Positions 7,701 to 18,337 of a DNA stretch of 32,872 nt are shown piece after piece. The stretch is from assembly GCA_020831775.1 (NCBI GenBank), contig JAFIFZ010000014.1, positions 1 through 32,872 of the forward strand, given 5' to 3'. The translations under genes and the position numbers were made by a program. Numbering within the stretch: position 1 is the first letter of the stretch; every line of letters begins with the position of its first letter. The notes under the pieces were generated by a model. It saw only the letters and a list, made by a program, of their open reading frames with translations, did no database searches and was not told the DNA's origin. The stretch comes from Phycisphaerales bacterium (GTDB taxonomy: Bacteria; Planctomycetota; Phycisphaerae; Phycisphaerales; UBA1924).

Positions 7701-8729
7701 TTCCGGTCGATCTTCGATTTCTGCGAGCGTGTCGGCACGGGGGCGGTGAACAAAGCGACGATCGAGTCGCTGATCAAGTGCGGGGCGTTCGATTCGGTGC
7801 ACGGGAGGGACTGCCGTGCGGCGATGGTCGCGACGATCGAGCAGGCCGTCAGCGCCGGGCAGAAGGTGGCGCAGGACAAGGCGGCGGGTCAGGCGCAGCT
7901 GTTCGGTTTCGGCGGGGGCGAGGCGGACGCGCCGGCGGTGGAAGCCTCAGAGCCGCCGCTCGCGAAGGTCGATCCGTGGTCGGAGGCGGAGATCCTGCGC
8001 CAGGAGTTCGACATCCTGGGCTTTTACATCTCCAGCCACCCGCTCAAGCAGTGGGAGGCGTGGACGGGCGCGTTCGTCAACGCGACGGCACGATCGCTCG
8101 CGGACATGCCCGACGGGCGGCGCGTCATCATGGCGGTGCTGGTCACCTCGACCCGCTCGCTGGTCGCCAAGACCGGCAAGAGCGCCGGGCGGCGCATGGC
8201 GGCTTTGGGCGTGGAGGACATGACCGGCCCGACGCAGGCGATCATGTTCCCCGACGCCTTCGAGAAGTACGGGCACTTGCTCGAGAGCGACGGGCCGAAG
8301 TTCATGCTCGGGCGCGTGGATCTGTCGCGGGCGGAGCCGCAGATCATCATCGATCAGCTCGCCCCGATCGAGTCCGTGCCTTTGGAGCAGGGTCGGCTGT
8401 GCGTGTTCCTGAGCGAGCCGCGGCTGAACGGGGGGAGCGATTCGGCGCTCGATGCGCTGCACGAATTGATCCGGGGGTCGGCGCTGCGCAACGGGGCGGC
8501 GGCCCTCGTCCCTTCCGCTCCGGTGGACATCGCCGTCGAGACCGAGAGCGACATTGTGTATCTGCGCCCGTCGAGCGAGATCCGCGTCCCGCTCGAGCCC
8601 GCGTTCCTTGGCGAGACCGTCAGGCTGCTGGGCGAGGGGACCGTCAAGCTTGTCGGTGGTGTGGCGCTGGAGGTGCAGGAGCGCAAGCAGTGGGGCAAGC
8701 GCCCGCGCCGGACCGACGACGACGAGTGA
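4743..8729 (+). CDS. dnaE: DNA polymerase III subunit alpha (DnaE)
   Basis: 1328 aa, longer than the E. coli protein (1160 aa). GGAGG lies 5 nt before the ATG. It is the replicative polymerase, polymerising DNA at the fork with the beta clamp. An N-terminal PHP domain (about 18-290) retains likely metal ligands: HLHTEYS (21-27), TDHGN (54-58), and DNDSH (230-234). These are often lost in E. coli-like DnaE, so PHP exonuclease activity is possible. The palm catalytic acids are seen in PDIDIDLCQDGR (from 491) and in KMDFLGLRTL (Asp648). The fingers region includes FRPGPMDLIPDY and GYGFNKSHSTGYA. An OB-fold lies near residues 1120-1200 (MAALGVEDMTGPTQAIMF). It ends 9 nt before the convergent Nudix gene with no terminator between. 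Very high confidence. Confidence 0.98.
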   Translation: MSSTLVYPEGAPPPERQFVHLHLHTEYSLLDGGNRVDRLVARVKELGMPAVAVTDHGNIHGAVSFYEIARREGIKPILGVEAYVAPGDRRDRTYTGVQDGGYHLVLLAENETGWNNLLYLCSEAYLSGFYFKPRMDREILKTHGSGLIAINGHLGSEIGEHLLDYVRSGEDKKHWEKAVESARWHAECFADEGTGPRFFVELQKHVPEQNAINPHLIRLAQELDLPLVCDNDSHFLRAEDHDAHDSLICISMGKVKNDPGRMRYTPELYVKSPEQMRDLFEGEFGEVGKEACENTLRIAERCNVELPIGANHAPVVRIEMPPERELPRHDDAAYAGDLTAWYTEFSSRFSLEPFAEGESGLTTEELKAQCDGALRLLAEAGMVWRYGPEILEERHELIEGEVVAEGKSEGWLKWARLNRELKILADKLISAYFLIVWDFVNWGRQRGIPANARGSGVGTMVGFVLGLSNACPVHYGLLFERFTDPDRAEYPDIDIDLCQDGRGDVIRYVREKYGAQSVAQIVTFGTLKAKAAIRDVARVHEFPLSETDKLAKMIPDQLGITLDKALEQEPDLKARYEAEPEVKRIIDTARTIEGQARHCGVHAAGVVLANRALHEIVPLFRQAQAGDDEVVTQWDGPTCEKMGLLKMDFLGLRTLSVIERCKRLIRDTLPEKAQWEAVGREKGDGGPHPLDLERLTYDDPRIFELFTRGDTTGVFQFESGGMRRLLVDMKPDRLEDLIAANALFRPGPMDLIPDYNRRKHGQDTVPKVHEIVDRFTAETYGVMVYQEQVMQIVHELGGIPLRAAYALIKAISKKKEKVIAGERPKFIEGAGKKGLSKDKADELFELILKFAGYGFNKSHSTGYAIVAYQTAYLKTYFPRHYMAAFLTFESQAQKASDWIPYLEDTKKTRTIDPKTGRIIGDRIEVKAPDVNLSQADFAVVYAPDEPKDAAHGHIRFGLRAIKGAGSKAIETIIRERDGGEDAEPVAFRSIFDFCERVGTGAVNKATIESLIKCGAFDSVHGRDCRAAMVATIEQAVSAGQKVAQDKAAGQAQLFGFGGGEADAPAVEASEPPLAKVDPWSEAEILRQEFDILGFYISSHPLKQWEAWTGAFVNATARSLADMPDGRRVIMAVLVTSTRSLVAKTGKSAGRRMAALGVEDMTGPTQAIMFPDAFEKYGHLLESDGPKFMLGRVDLSRAEPQIIIDQLAPIESVPLEQGRLCVFLSEPRLNGGSDSALDALHELIRGSALRNGAAALVPSAPVDIAVETESDIVYLRPSSEIRVPLEPAFLGETVRLLGEGTVKLVGGVALEVQERKQWGKRPRRTDDDE

Positions 8730-8738
8730 TCTGCCGCC

Positions 8739-9224
8739 TTACCGGCCTGCCGAGCCCGGATCGATCCGCAGCGATCTCGCGTAAGCGGAGTCCGGCTCGG
8801 CCGCGAGGCGCAGCACCTCGGCGACGGCGTCCCGCTGCCCTGGCCACATGAACGCGGAGAGGGCCGCGGCCCAGCGGTGGTCGGTGTGCTCGCTGTTGAG
8901 CTTCGGCTTCCACTTGCGTTCGACCTCGACGCAGAACCTCGGGCTCATCACCACGCAGTCGAGCGACGCGATGAAGTAGGGGTGCACCTGTTCGAGTTGC
9001 CAGAAGCCCAGCAGCGCCGGGTCGCCGCCGTCGAGCCCGACTTCTTCGTGCAGTTCCCGCAGGGCGCAGGCCACAGCGGTCTCGCCCGGTTCGGTGTGGC
9101 CCATCAGCGGGTGCCATGTTTCTCGCATGGGCTCTTCAGCGCGCAGGAGCTGGAGCAGCTCTGGCGTGCCGCCGATGCGCCGGAAGATGTAGACATCGAC
9201 AATGTCTGTGCGGATCTCGGTCAT
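8739..9224 (-). CDS. Nudix hydrolase, candidate dihydroneopterin triphosphate pyrophosphatase
   Basis: 161 aa. The ATG at 9224 overlaps the pabB stop by 4 nt (ATGA), so translation is coupled to pabB. The protein holds a perfect Nudix box: G-x5-E-x7-REL-x2-EE-x-GL, from GHTEPGE to RELHEEVGL. Such enzymes cleave nucleoside diphosphates linked to another moiety, using Mg bound by the RExxEE glutamates. The C-terminal part (EHTDHRWAAALSAFMWPGQRDAV) resembles the E. coli NudB segment after the box. NudB removes pyrophosphate from dihydroneopterin triphosphate in folate synthesis. Coupling to pabB supports that role, but the exact substrate is inferred. Other Nudix substrates remain possible. Confidence 0.9.
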   Translation of the reverse strand: MTEIRTDIVDVYIFRRIGGTPELLQLLRAEEPMRETWHPLMGHTEPGETAVACALRELHEEVGLDGGDPALLGFWQLEQVHPYFIASLDCVVMSPRFCVEVERKWKPKLNSEHTDHRWAAALSAFMWPGQRDAVAEVLRLAAEPDSAYARSLRIDPGSAGR

Positions 9225-10642
9225 GGCTGGTCGGTGATCTCGGTGAGTCGTGCGAAGACGCCGGCCTTGGCGAGGGTTTCGGCCCATTCGGCGTGTGGGT
9301 CGGAGTCTGCGACGATGCCGGCGCCGACGGGGTACTCGAGCTCGGCGTTCTTGAACGATCCCTGTTCCTGGCCGGACTTTCCGACAATGGTCGCGGTGCG
9401 GATCGCGACGCTGAACTCGGCGTGACCGGAGCGGGAGACGAAGCCGAGCACGCCGCAATAGGCACCGCGGGGGAATGGTTCGAGCTCGTCGATGATCTGC
9501 ATCGCGCGGACCTTCGGCGCGCCGGTGATCGAGCCCGCGGGGAGGGTTGCTCTGAGCAGGTCGGCGAGGCCGAGCCCGGGTCGGAGCGTCGCGGCGATCT
9601 CCGACGAGGCCTGGATGACCCCCGAGCTCCCGGCGTGACGCTCGATGCGGCGGGGATCGGCGACGCGCACCGACCCGAACTGCGCAACGCGCCCGAGGTC
9701 GTTGCGCATGAGGTCGGTGATCATGTTCAGCTCGGCCCGGTCCTTGGGCGCAAGGCGGAGCTCTTCGGGGTCGGCCGAAGCGGGGCGGGTGCCCTTCATC
9801 GGGCTGGTCAGCAGGCTCCGGTCGGCGGGGTTGTAGCGGAGGAAGAGCTCGGGGCTGACCGAGAGGACGCAGCGTCGCTGGTAGGCGTGCTGGGCGTCGG
9901 GACTGGGGTGGGCATCGAGTTCGATCATGCCGCCGAACCAGGCGCCGGTTTGGGCGAAAAGCGTCGAGGCGAGGGCGCGGGCGGAGCCCTCGAAGCGGGC
10001 GCGCAGCGGGTGGGCGAGGTTCACCTGGAAGACATCGCCCGCGCGGATGTACTCGACGGCACGCCTGACCGCCTCGGCGTACGCCCTTTTCCCGACGGCG
10101 CTGGAGAGGGCACCGAGCGAGAAGCCGCGGGCTCCGTTTCCTTCGGCGATCGATCGGATCACCGGCGCGAGGCGGGCCGGGTCGCCCACGACGCTCCATC
10201 GCCCGGTCGCGGCGTCGTGGATCAGCGCGTCGGGACAGGCGGCAAGGACGGCGAGGGGTTCGGGCTGGGGCGACAGCCCGGCGCGGGGTTCGAGGTGTGC
10301 GCCGATCCCGTAGCCGATCCAGCCGATGAGGCCGCCTTGGAAGGGCGGGGCGTCGGGGTCGGCATGCGCGTTTGGGCGGGGGGGCTGCTGCTGGAGGAGG
10401 GCCCAGAGCTCGGCATCGTCTGTCAGGTCGATGGTTTTGACGGGTGGGGCGAAGACCGACCATCTGGCAAAGCGCCCGGGGCCTCCGGAAACCAGGCAGG
10501 CGAGCGGTGTGTCGGCGGGCCAGCGGGCGGGGATCTCGGCGGGCGTGAGGCCTTCGAGGGCGGGAAGGTTCGGTGTGTGTGGGCGTCCTGACGAGGGTTT
10601 CATGGTCGCGCCGGGCGTTGGTTGTTCGATCTTGCGTGCCAT
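9221..10642 (-). CDS. pabB: Aminodeoxychorismate synthase component I (PabB)
   Basis: 473 aa from ATG at 10642, with GGGAG about 10 nt upstream; a later Met (residue 14) lacks a ribosome site. It belongs to the chorismate-binding family: GDVFQVNLAHPL (202-213), SPMKGTRPAS (280-289), ELNMITDLMRNDLGRV (304-319), GSITGAPKVRAM (370-381), and the C-terminal GAGIVADSDPHAEW. Lys283 in PMKGT is the residue that marks PabB; anthranilate synthase TrpE has Ala there. The reaction joins chorismate and amide nitrogen to give 4-amino-4-deoxychorismate for folate. No pabA glutaminase lies nearby. It is the first gene of a coupled pair with the Nudix hydrolase and is divergent from ppdK across a 132-nt gap. 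A class IV aminotransferase that could be PabC lies at 18338. Confidence 0.93.
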   Translation of the reverse strand: MARKIEQPTPGATMKPSSGRPHTPNLPALEGLTPAEIPARWPADTPLACLVSGGPGRFARWSVFAPPVKTIDLTDDAELWALLQQQPPRPNAHADPDAPPFQGGLIGWIGYGIGAHLEPRAGLSPQPEPLAVLAACPDALIHDAATGRWSVVGDPARLAPVIRSIAEGNGARGFSLGALSSAVGKRAYAEAVRRAVEYIRAGDVFQVNLAHPLRARFEGSARALASTLFAQTGAWFGGMIELDAHPSPDAQHAYQRRCVLSVSPELFLRYNPADRSLLTSPMKGTRPASADPEELRLAPKDRAELNMITDLMRNDLGRVAQFGSVRVADPRRIERHAGSSGVIQASSEIAATLRPGLGLADLLRATLPAGSITGAPKVRAMQIIDELEPFPRGAYCGVLGFVSRSGHAEFSVAIRTATIVGKSGQEQGSFKNAELEYPVGAGIVADSDPHAEWAETLAKAGVFARLTEITDQP

Positions 10643-10774
10643 GCTCTCTAGACTCCCGCCCGCACCAGAGAGTTGGTCCCGCGCGTGGCCGGTGCGACCG
10701 GGTCGTCGGCATGCACCGCCGGCCCGCCGAAGGATGCCGGTCCGCGCCTTACAAATAGCAAGCGAGGACGCCAG

Positions 10775-13582
<2,808 letters not shown>

Positions 13583-13617
13583 GTGGGGTGCGGTCCGAGA
13601 TCGACCGATAGCTATTG

Positions 13618-13650
13618 AAGGCCCGCCGGGAGTTCCCGGCGGGCCTTGTT
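13618..13650 (+). terminator. Intrinsic terminator after ppdK
   Basis: A perfect 13-bp stem (13618-13630 with 13635-13647) with a 4-nt AGTT loop is followed by a T-rich tail (TTGTTTGTG). It lies 36 nt after the ppdK stop. Almost the same hairpin recurs after the next gene at 14133. Confidence 0.85.
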
Positions 13651-13674
13651 TGTGATTTCGGTGTTCGTTACAAT
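13646..13674 (+). promoter_or_regulatory. Candidate promoter of the vapD-like gene
   Basis: TTGTTT (13646-13651), a 17-nt spacer and TACAAT (13669-13674). The -35 box overlaps the tail of the ppdK terminator. Transcription would start near 13681, giving a leader of about 17 nt that contains the AAAGGA ribosome site. It is the best sigma70-like match seen in the window. Confidence 0.5.
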
Positions 13675-13697
13675 CGGGTCAGGAAAGGACCATTGAG

Positions 13698-14093
13698 ATG
13701 TCGACGCAAACCCAGCACATTCCGACCGGGACGGGGCTTGCCGAGGCTTTGGCGAAGGGCGCCGGCGGGCGTCCGGCAGACGGGGAGGGACGGGTGTACG
13801 CGATCGCTTTCGACATGGACACCGAGTCGCTGCAGCAGCACTACGGCGTGCCTTCGTACAACAACGCTTATGCCGACATCCGAAAGGTCCTTTCTCGCCA
13901 CGGATTCACCTGGCAGCAGGGCAGCGTCTACTTCGGCGATGAGACCGTAAACGCCGTGACCTGCGTGCTCGCGGTCATCGATCTCTCGCAGACCTACGCG
14001 TGGTTCCCGATCTCCGTCCGCGACATCCGCATGCTTCGGATCGAAGAGTTCAACGACCTGATGCCCGCGGTGCAGAAGGGCCTCGGGGGCTGA
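13698..14093 (+). CDS. VapD-like protein (Cas2-fold endoribonuclease family)
   Basis: 131 aa. The ATG at 13698 follows AAAGGA with 8-nt spacing. Residues 33-128 match the VapD family: RVYAIAFDMDTESLQQHYG, SYNNAYADIRKVLSRHGF, WQQGSVYFGD, WFPISVRDIRMLRIEEFNDL. VapD proteins share the ferredoxin-like fold of Cas2 and act as ribonucleases. The N-terminal Asp-bearing strand (FDMD, about residues 39-42) corresponds to the Cas2/VapD catalytic aspartate. Residues 1-32 are an extra, disordered-looking N-terminus not found in the roughly 95-aa VapD of Helicobacter. No antitoxin such as VapX and no CRISPR array is adjacent. The gene has its own promoter-like sequence and sits alone between two near-identical terminators. 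Family confidence is high; toxin activity is unproven. Confidence 0.88.
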   Translation: MSTQTQHIPTGTGLAEALAKGAGGRPADGEGRVYAIAFDMDTESLQQHYGVPSYNNAYADIRKVLSRHGFTWQQGSVYFGDETVNAVTCVLAVIDLSQTYAWFPISVRDIRMLRIEEFNDLMPAVQKGLGG

Positions 14094-14132
14094 GCGGTTT
14101 CGCCGGCCCTTGGGTGTGACAAACGAGCAAAG

Positions 14133-14164
14133 GCCCGCCGGGGATCTCCCGGCGGGCATTGTTC
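14133..14164 (+). terminator. Intrinsic terminator after the vapD-like gene
   Basis: A 10-bp stem (14133-14142 with 14148-14157), a 5-nt loop, then ATTGTTC. It begins 39 nt after the vapD-like stop. The arms are the same as those of the 13618 terminator and the tails are similar, so the vapD-like gene is bounded by direct copies of one hairpin. Confidence 0.8.
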
Positions 14165-14209
14165 TTGTATGGGGGCGGCGGTCTCGGGCCGATAGACTCG
14201 CCACCGACC

Positions 14210-15394
14210 ATGGAAGGCGCCCAGACAGAACCCGAGACCATCCGCGTCGTCGTCGCCCAGCCGGCGCTGCCGAAGTACCGCATCCCCGTCTTCAGGGAGC
14301 TCGCCTCGCGCCCTGGGATCGAGCTGACGGTGACCTACGGCTCCGACAAGCACCTGGAGAACACGCAGGCGGAGGGGTTCACCGCGACGCCCGTCCGCCA
14401 GCGGGTAATCGGACGGGGGCGGCTGCACTTCCTTTGGGACGGCTCGGCGATCAGGCACGCCGACCCAGAACGCGCCGATGTGCTGGTGCTCGGGTGGAAC
14501 ACGCGGAGCCTCAGCCTCCCGATCGCGGCGAAGAAGGCGCGTAAAAGGGGGCTCGGCGTCGTGCTCTGGGGGCACGGGTTCAGCAAGTCCGAGGCGGGGT
14601 GGCGCAGGCGACTGCGCGACAAGGTGGGGGTGCTCGCCGATTCGGTGATGTTCTACAACCGGGCCGCCGCGGCGAGGTTCGGCGAGGTCAGCGGGCGGAG
14701 CGACGATGTCTTTGTCGCGCTGAACACGCTCGACATGCGTCCGATCCGCGAAGCCGCGGCGTGGTGGCGCGAGCGGCCCGAAGAGCTCGAAGCGTTCAAG
14801 GCCGAGCACGGGATCAGGGGGCCGATGGTCCTGTTTGTCTCGCGGCTCTTGGAAGACAACAAGATCGACATGCTGTTTGAAGCCGCGGCGAGGCTCGGGG
14901 GCGAGCTGCCGGATCTGAAAATCGCGGTGGTGGGGGGCGGGCCGGACCGGGAGCGGCTGGAGCGACGGGCGCAGGAACTCGGCGTCGCAGAGCGCGTGCT
15001 GATGCCCGGCCCGGTCTACGAGGAGCGCGAGCTCGCGGCGTGGTTCCTCGCTTCGAGCGTCTTCTGCTACCCCGTCAACATCGGCCTGAGCATCCTGCAC
15101 GCGATGGCCTACGCGCTGTCGGTGGTCACCAGCGACGACATCCCGAGCCACAACCCCGAGATCGAAGCGCTCAAGGACGGGGAGAACGGCCTGCTCTACG
15201 CCGATGGGTCAGTCGACGACATGGCGGCCAAGCTGAAGGCCGTCATCGCCGACTCCGAACTGCGGGCAAGGCTCGGGCGCGAGGCGGAGCGGACGGCGCT
15301 GGAGGAATTCACGCTCAAGCGAATGGTCGACGGGATGGAATCGGCGATCCGGCTGGCGTGGGCGAAGGCGAGGGGTCGCCGTAAAGGGGCCTGA
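14210..15394 (+). CDS. GT4-type glycosyltransferase
   Basis: 394 aa from ATG at 14210. The frame is open to 14159, but that stretch overlaps the preceding terminator. It has a GT-B fold. The N-terminal domain has [19 protein letters not shown] (11-29), typical of GT4 enzymes, and a GHGFSKS loop. The C-terminal Rossmann domain has [19 protein letters not shown] and [12 protein letters not shown]. It probably transfers a sugar from a nucleotide-sugar to an envelope glycan or lipid precursor in the cytoplasm. The usual EX7E motif is changed: the segment reads [13 protein letters not shown], with Asn and His where the two Glu residues normally stand. A GT4 subgroup with GLS-x-x-H-A is known to me, so this may be a natural variant. 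No ribosome site is obvious; a GATAGACT sequence lies 12-19 nt upstream. Donor and acceptor are unknown. Confidence 0.85.
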   Translation: MEGAQTEPETIRVVVAQPALPKYRIPVFRELASRPGIELTVTYGSDKHLENTQAEGFTATPVRQRVIGRGRLHFLWDGSAIRHADPERADVLVLGWNTRSLSLPIAAKKARKRGLGVVLWGHGFSKSEAGWRRRLRDKVGVLADSVMFYNRAAAARFGEVSGRSDDVFVALNTLDMRPIREAAAWWRERPEELEAFKAEHGIRGPMVLFVSRLLEDNKIDMLFEAAARLGGELPDLKIAVVGGGPDRERLERRAQELGVAERVLMPGPVYEERELAAWFLASSVFCYPVNIGLSILHAMAYALSVVTSDDIPSHNPEIEALKDGENGLLYADGSVDDMAAKLKAVIADSELRARLGREAERTALEEFTLKRMVDGMESAIRLAWAKARGRRKGA

Positions 15395-15398
15395 GTCT

Positions 15399-15441
15399 TG
15401 GGGGGATGGGCGCGGGGCGCAGGGAGCTGGGCGCAGGGGAG
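15399..15441. repeat. Heptad-phased G-tracts after the glycosyltransferase
   Basis: GGG triplets begin at 15408, 15415, 15422, 15429 and 15436, a strict 7-nt period with varying spacers (CGCG, CGCA, AGCT). It starts right after the stop at 15394. It is the same architecture as the repeat at 111-147, though with a degenerate unit. Confidence 0.6.
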
Positions 15442-15513
15442 GCGTCGGCCTGCGGCCGAGGCTGTGATCCAGAATCCCCGAATGCAAGGACAAGCCACGA
15501 CCGAAGGCCCCTT

Positions 15514-15560
15514 CCTCCCCCACGCGCCCCACACCCAGCGCCCCCTCCCACCCCCCACCC
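15514..15560. repeat. Heptad-phased C-tracts before guaB
   Basis: C-tracts recur at roughly 7-nt steps (around 15520, 15527, 15534, 15541, 15548 and 15555) and include CCCCACG and CCCCACA. With the G-rich arm at 15399-15441 they form an imperfect inverted pair separated by about 70 nt, so the region could fold as a long hairpin or as G-quadruplexes on either strand. Confidence 0.5.
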
Positions 15561-15608
15561 TTTGCCGCTCCCGTCTTGACTCTTGCGGGCGGGGTGCGAC
15601 CCTTGCCT

Positions 15609-17180
15609 ATGGCGACCCTGACCAATTCGAAAACCGCTCCGTCCGTCGGTTCCGAGCCCGCCGGCGGGGGCGGGCCCAAGATCGTCCTCGACGGGATCAC
15701 CTTCGACGATGTGCTGCTGGTGCCGCGTCGGAGCGGGGTCATGCCCGCCTCGGCCGACACCTCGACGAGGCTGACGGCCAGCCTCCGCCTGAACATCCCG
15801 ATCCTGTCGGCCCCCATGGACACGGTTACCGAGTCCGCCGTGGCGATCGCCCTCGCCCTGGAGGGGGGCGCGGGCGTCCTGCACAAGAATCTTTCGATCG
15901 AGAGCCAGGCCCGCGAGGTCGCGAAGGTCAAGCGGTCGGCCAACGGCGTCATCGCCGACCCGATCACCCTCGGCCCGGGCGACACCGTCCGCAGGGCCCG
16001 CGAGCTGATGCGACAGCACCATGTCTCGGGCTTCCCCGTCACCGACACCGGGGCGGGCGAGCTGCGGACCAAGGGCAAGGTTTTGGGCATCCTGACCCGG
16101 CGCGACCTGAAGTTCGTCGTCGATGTGTCCACGCCCGTCAGCTCGGTGATGACCAAGGGCAAGCTGATCACCGCCCCCCCCGGCACCACCCTCCGCGAGG
16201 CCGAGGACATCCTCAACCGAAACAAGGTCGAGAAGCTCCTGCTCGTCGAGCCCGACGGCACCCTCGCCGGCCTGATCTCGATGCGGGACATCGAGCGGCT
16301 GAGCCGCTTCCCCCAGGCCAACACCGACGAGCGGGGGCGCCTGCTCTGCGGGGCGGCGGTGGGGGTTCGCCAGCTCGAACGCGTCGAGGCCCTGATCGCC
16401 GCCGACGCGGACTTCGTCGTGGTCGACACGGCCCACGGGCACTCCGAGCCGGTGCTCGAAACCGTCCGCGAGATCAAGCGACGCTGGGACATCCAGGTGA
16501 TCGCCGGCAACATCGCCACCACCGAGGCCGCGATCGACCTGATCGAGGCGGGGGCGGACGCGGTGAAGGTCGGCATCGGCCCCGGCTCGATCTGCACGAC
16601 GCGGGTGGTGACGGGGGTGGGCGTGCCGCAGATCACGGCGGTGATGAACGCCGTCGAGGGCGTCCGCCGCACCGGGCGGGATGTGCCGGTGATCGCCGAC
16701 GGGGGGATCCGCCAGTCGGGCGACATCGCCAAGGCCCTCGCGGCGGGGGCGAACTGCGTCATGCTCGGTGGCCTGCTCGCCGGGCTCGACGAGTCCCCGG
16801 GCGAGATGGTGATCTCCCAGGGCCGCCGCTACAAGTCTTATCGGGGCATGGGCTCAGAGGGCGCCATGAACGACGGCAGCGCCGACCGATACCGCCAGGA
16901 CGACAAGGTCGACGCCGACGGCAAGGCGACCATGAAGTTCGTGCCCGAGGGCGTCGAGGGCCTGGTCCCCTACCGCGGGCCGCTGGCGGACTTTGTCTAC
17001 CAGCTTGTGGGGGGGCTAAAGTCGTCGATGGGGTACCTCGGGTGCGCGACGATCGACGAGTTCCGACGCGACGCGAGGTTCTGCCGCGTCTCGGCGGCGA
17101 CCGTGATCGAGAACCACCCCCACGACATCCACATCACCAAAGAATCCCCGAACTACACCATGGAGGGCGCGGGCGGCTGA
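15609..17180 (+). CDS. guaB: Inosine-5'-monophosphate dehydrogenase (IMPDH)
   Basis: 523 aa from ATG at 15609; a TTG 33 nt upstream is also in frame. It oxidises IMP to XMP with NAD, the committed step of GMP synthesis, in the cytoplasm. The barrel starts at [15 protein letters not shown]. Tandem CBS domains follow at about 115-235 ([39 protein letters not shown]). The catalytic loop is [15 protein letters not shown] with Cys329. The phosphate and flap regions are [19 protein letters not shown] and DRYRQDD. Length and order are canonical. No good ribosome site precedes the ATG. TTGACT stands 28-33 nt upstream without a convincing -10, so the start signal is unclear. The product feeds GMP synthesis; guanylate kinase lies at 30700. 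Confidence 0.96.
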   Translation: MATLTNSKTAPSVGSEPAGGGGPKIVLDGITFDDVLLVPRRSGVMPASADTSTRLTASLRLNIPILSAPMDTVTESAVAIALALEGGAGVLHKNLSIESQAREVAKVKRSANGVIADPITLGPGDTVRRARELMRQHHVSGFPVTDTGAGELRTKGKVLGILTRRDLKFVVDVSTPVSSVMTKGKLITAPPGTTLREAEDILNRNKVEKLLLVEPDGTLAGLISMRDIERLSRFPQANTDERGRLLCGAAVGVRQLERVEALIAADADFVVVDTAHGHSEPVLETVREIKRRWDIQVIAGNIATTEAAIDLIEAGADAVKVGIGPGSICTTRVVTGVGVPQITAVMNAVEGVRRTGRDVPVIADGGIRQSGDIAKALAAGANCVMLGGLLAGLDESPGEMVISQGRRYKSYRGMGSEGAMNDGSADRYRQDDKVDADGKATMKFVPEGVEGLVPYRGPLADFVYQLVGGLKSSMGYLGCATIDEFRRDARFCRVSAATVIENHPHDIHITKESPNYTMEGAGG

Positions 17181-17311
17181 GCCGGACCGGGCATTCCCCC
17201 TTCCCCCCAGGCTTATCCCCCGTTGGGGCGGCGAACCCGGACGCCTGTTGGCCTGTATGCACTTCCGCCCGGCCGCGTGCCGATCTACACTGTCGGGAGT
17301 GGGCTTAAAGT

Positions 17312-17323
17312 CTGTTTGAACAG
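17312..17323. promoter_or_regulatory. Short dyad CTGTTTGAACAG upstream of the Bax1-like gene
   Basis: A 5-bp inverted repeat around a TG centre, 30 nt before the 17353 start. A possible -10 (TACACT, 17286-17291) lies just upstream. It could be an operator, but no regulator is evident. This is a weak call. Confidence 0.2.
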
Positions 17324-17352
17324 TTTCTTGTCGGGAATCGAGGAGCCGATCC

Positions 17353-18225
17353 ATGTTGAAGTCGAGTAATCCTGCGCTCAAGCCTTTCGAGCAGCCGCAG
17401 CGTTGGGACGATGTGCAAACCGCACCCGGCGGCAAGGCGAAGGCCGAGCCGGGTGTGATGACCCTCGGCGGGACGATCCAGGCCAGCGCGATCCAGATGG
17501 GGTGCGCCCTTGGCGGCGCCTTCCTCACCTGGATCGGCATGAACCAAGGCTGGATCCCGCTGGAGGCCGGCTCGGTGGGCATCGTGCTGGGCCTGTTCGC
17601 GGTGCTGTTCATCGGCGGCATCTTCATGAGGAAGTCGCCGCAGCTTTCGATCGTGCTCGGCCCGATCCTTTCGGCGCTCTACGGCGGGTTCGCGGGGATG
17701 GCGTCGTTCTTTGTCGCGTGGGCGCTGGGGTCGCAGCTTGCGGCCAATCCTGGCCTCATCAACGCCGCCGATGATCTCACACGCGATCAGGTGATCGCAC
17801 GCGGCGCGGGCGTGGTGCTCAACGCGATCCTGCTGACCTTCGGCGTCGTGCTCTCGCTGCTGGCTCTGTTCACCTTCGGCAAGTTCCGCCTCTCGGGCAC
17901 GGCGATGAAGATCGTCGCGACCCTGACCATGGCCATCATGTTCACCTATGTCGCGGGCATGGTGATGCGGTTGCTCGGCTTCGGCGGCATGCCGCTGATC
18001 CACGAGGCGGGCCCGGTCGGCATCGCCTTCAGCGGGTTCGTCGTGATCGTCGCCTCGTTCAATGTGCTCATGTCGTTCCAGACGATCGAGATGGGCGTGC
18101 AGAACCGTTTCCCCAAGCACTTCGAGTGGTACGCGGGGTACGCGCTGGTGACGGCGGTCATCTGGCTGTACATCGAAATCCTGTACCTGCTCTACAAGCT
18201 CTACCTGATGTTCGGCCGCGAATGA
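17353..18225 (+). CDS. Bax inhibitor-1/YccA-family membrane protein
   Basis: 290 aa. The ATG at 17353 has GAGGAG 7 nt upstream. A cytoplasmic N-terminus (MLKSSNPAL, 1-35) is followed by seven hydrophobic segments (about 42-62, 72-90, 98-128, 150-178, 196-214, 222-240 and 257-285). The Bax1-I hallmarks are present: the late segment ASFNVLMSFQTIE, then PKHFEWYAGYALVTAVIWLYIEILYLLYKL. The family forms calcium or proton leak channels, or modulates membrane proteases (YccA with FtsH). The acidic residues usual in the segment before IE (FDxIE) are replaced by Ser and Gln here, so pH-gated behaviour may differ. It stands alone and ends in a strong terminator. Confidence 0.88.
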   Translation: MLKSSNPALKPFEQPQRWDDVQTAPGGKAKAEPGVMTLGGTIQASAIQMGCALGGAFLTWIGMNQGWIPLEAGSVGIVLGLFAVLFIGGIFMRKSPQLSIVLGPILSALYGGFAGMASFFVAWALGSQLAANPGLINAADDLTRDQVIARGAGVVLNAILLTFGVVLSLLALFTFGKFRLSGTAMKIVATLTMAIMFTYVAGMVMRLLGFGGMPLIHEAGPVGIAFSGFVVIVASFNVLMSFQTIEMGVQNRFPKHFEWYAGYALVTAVIWLYIEILYLLYKLYLMFGRE

Positions 18226-18248
18226 TCCGGCCCGATCGATGAACACAC

Positions 18249-18283
18249 AAACGCCCGGCCCCAACAAGGCCGGGCGTTTTTTT
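18249..18283 (+). terminator. Intrinsic terminator after the Bax1-like gene
   Basis: A perfect 12-bp stem (18249-18260 with 18268-18279), a 7-nt loop, then seven T (18277-18283, partly in the stem). It starts 23 nt after the stop codon. A textbook rho-independent terminator. Confidence 0.92.
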
Positions 18284-18324
18284 GCGCCCACCGCTGGCTT
18301 GCGTCTGCGTGCAGAGCGGGGCGG

Positions 18325-18337
18325 TTACCATCCGCCG
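18325..18337 (+). promoter_or_regulatory. Possible -10 box for a leaderless mRNA
   Basis: TTACCAT (18325-18331) ends 6 nt before the ATG at 18338. There is no Shine-Dalgarno sequence between them, so transcription may begin at the A of the start codon. No clear -35 box is present. A comparable arrangement precedes the gene at 23287. Confidence 0.3.

Noticed and set aside
4425-7802. A 1125-codon open frame on the minus strand opposite dnaE
   Set aside because: It is a GC-rich shadow of dnaE codon usage: low-complexity Arg/Leu/Val composition, no recognisable domain and no ribosome site. dnaE on the other strand is certain.
13698-14093. Reading the Cas2-fold protein as part of a CRISPR system
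   Set aside because: Sequence features fit VapD rather than Cas2, and no repeat-spacer array or cas1 is present in the window.
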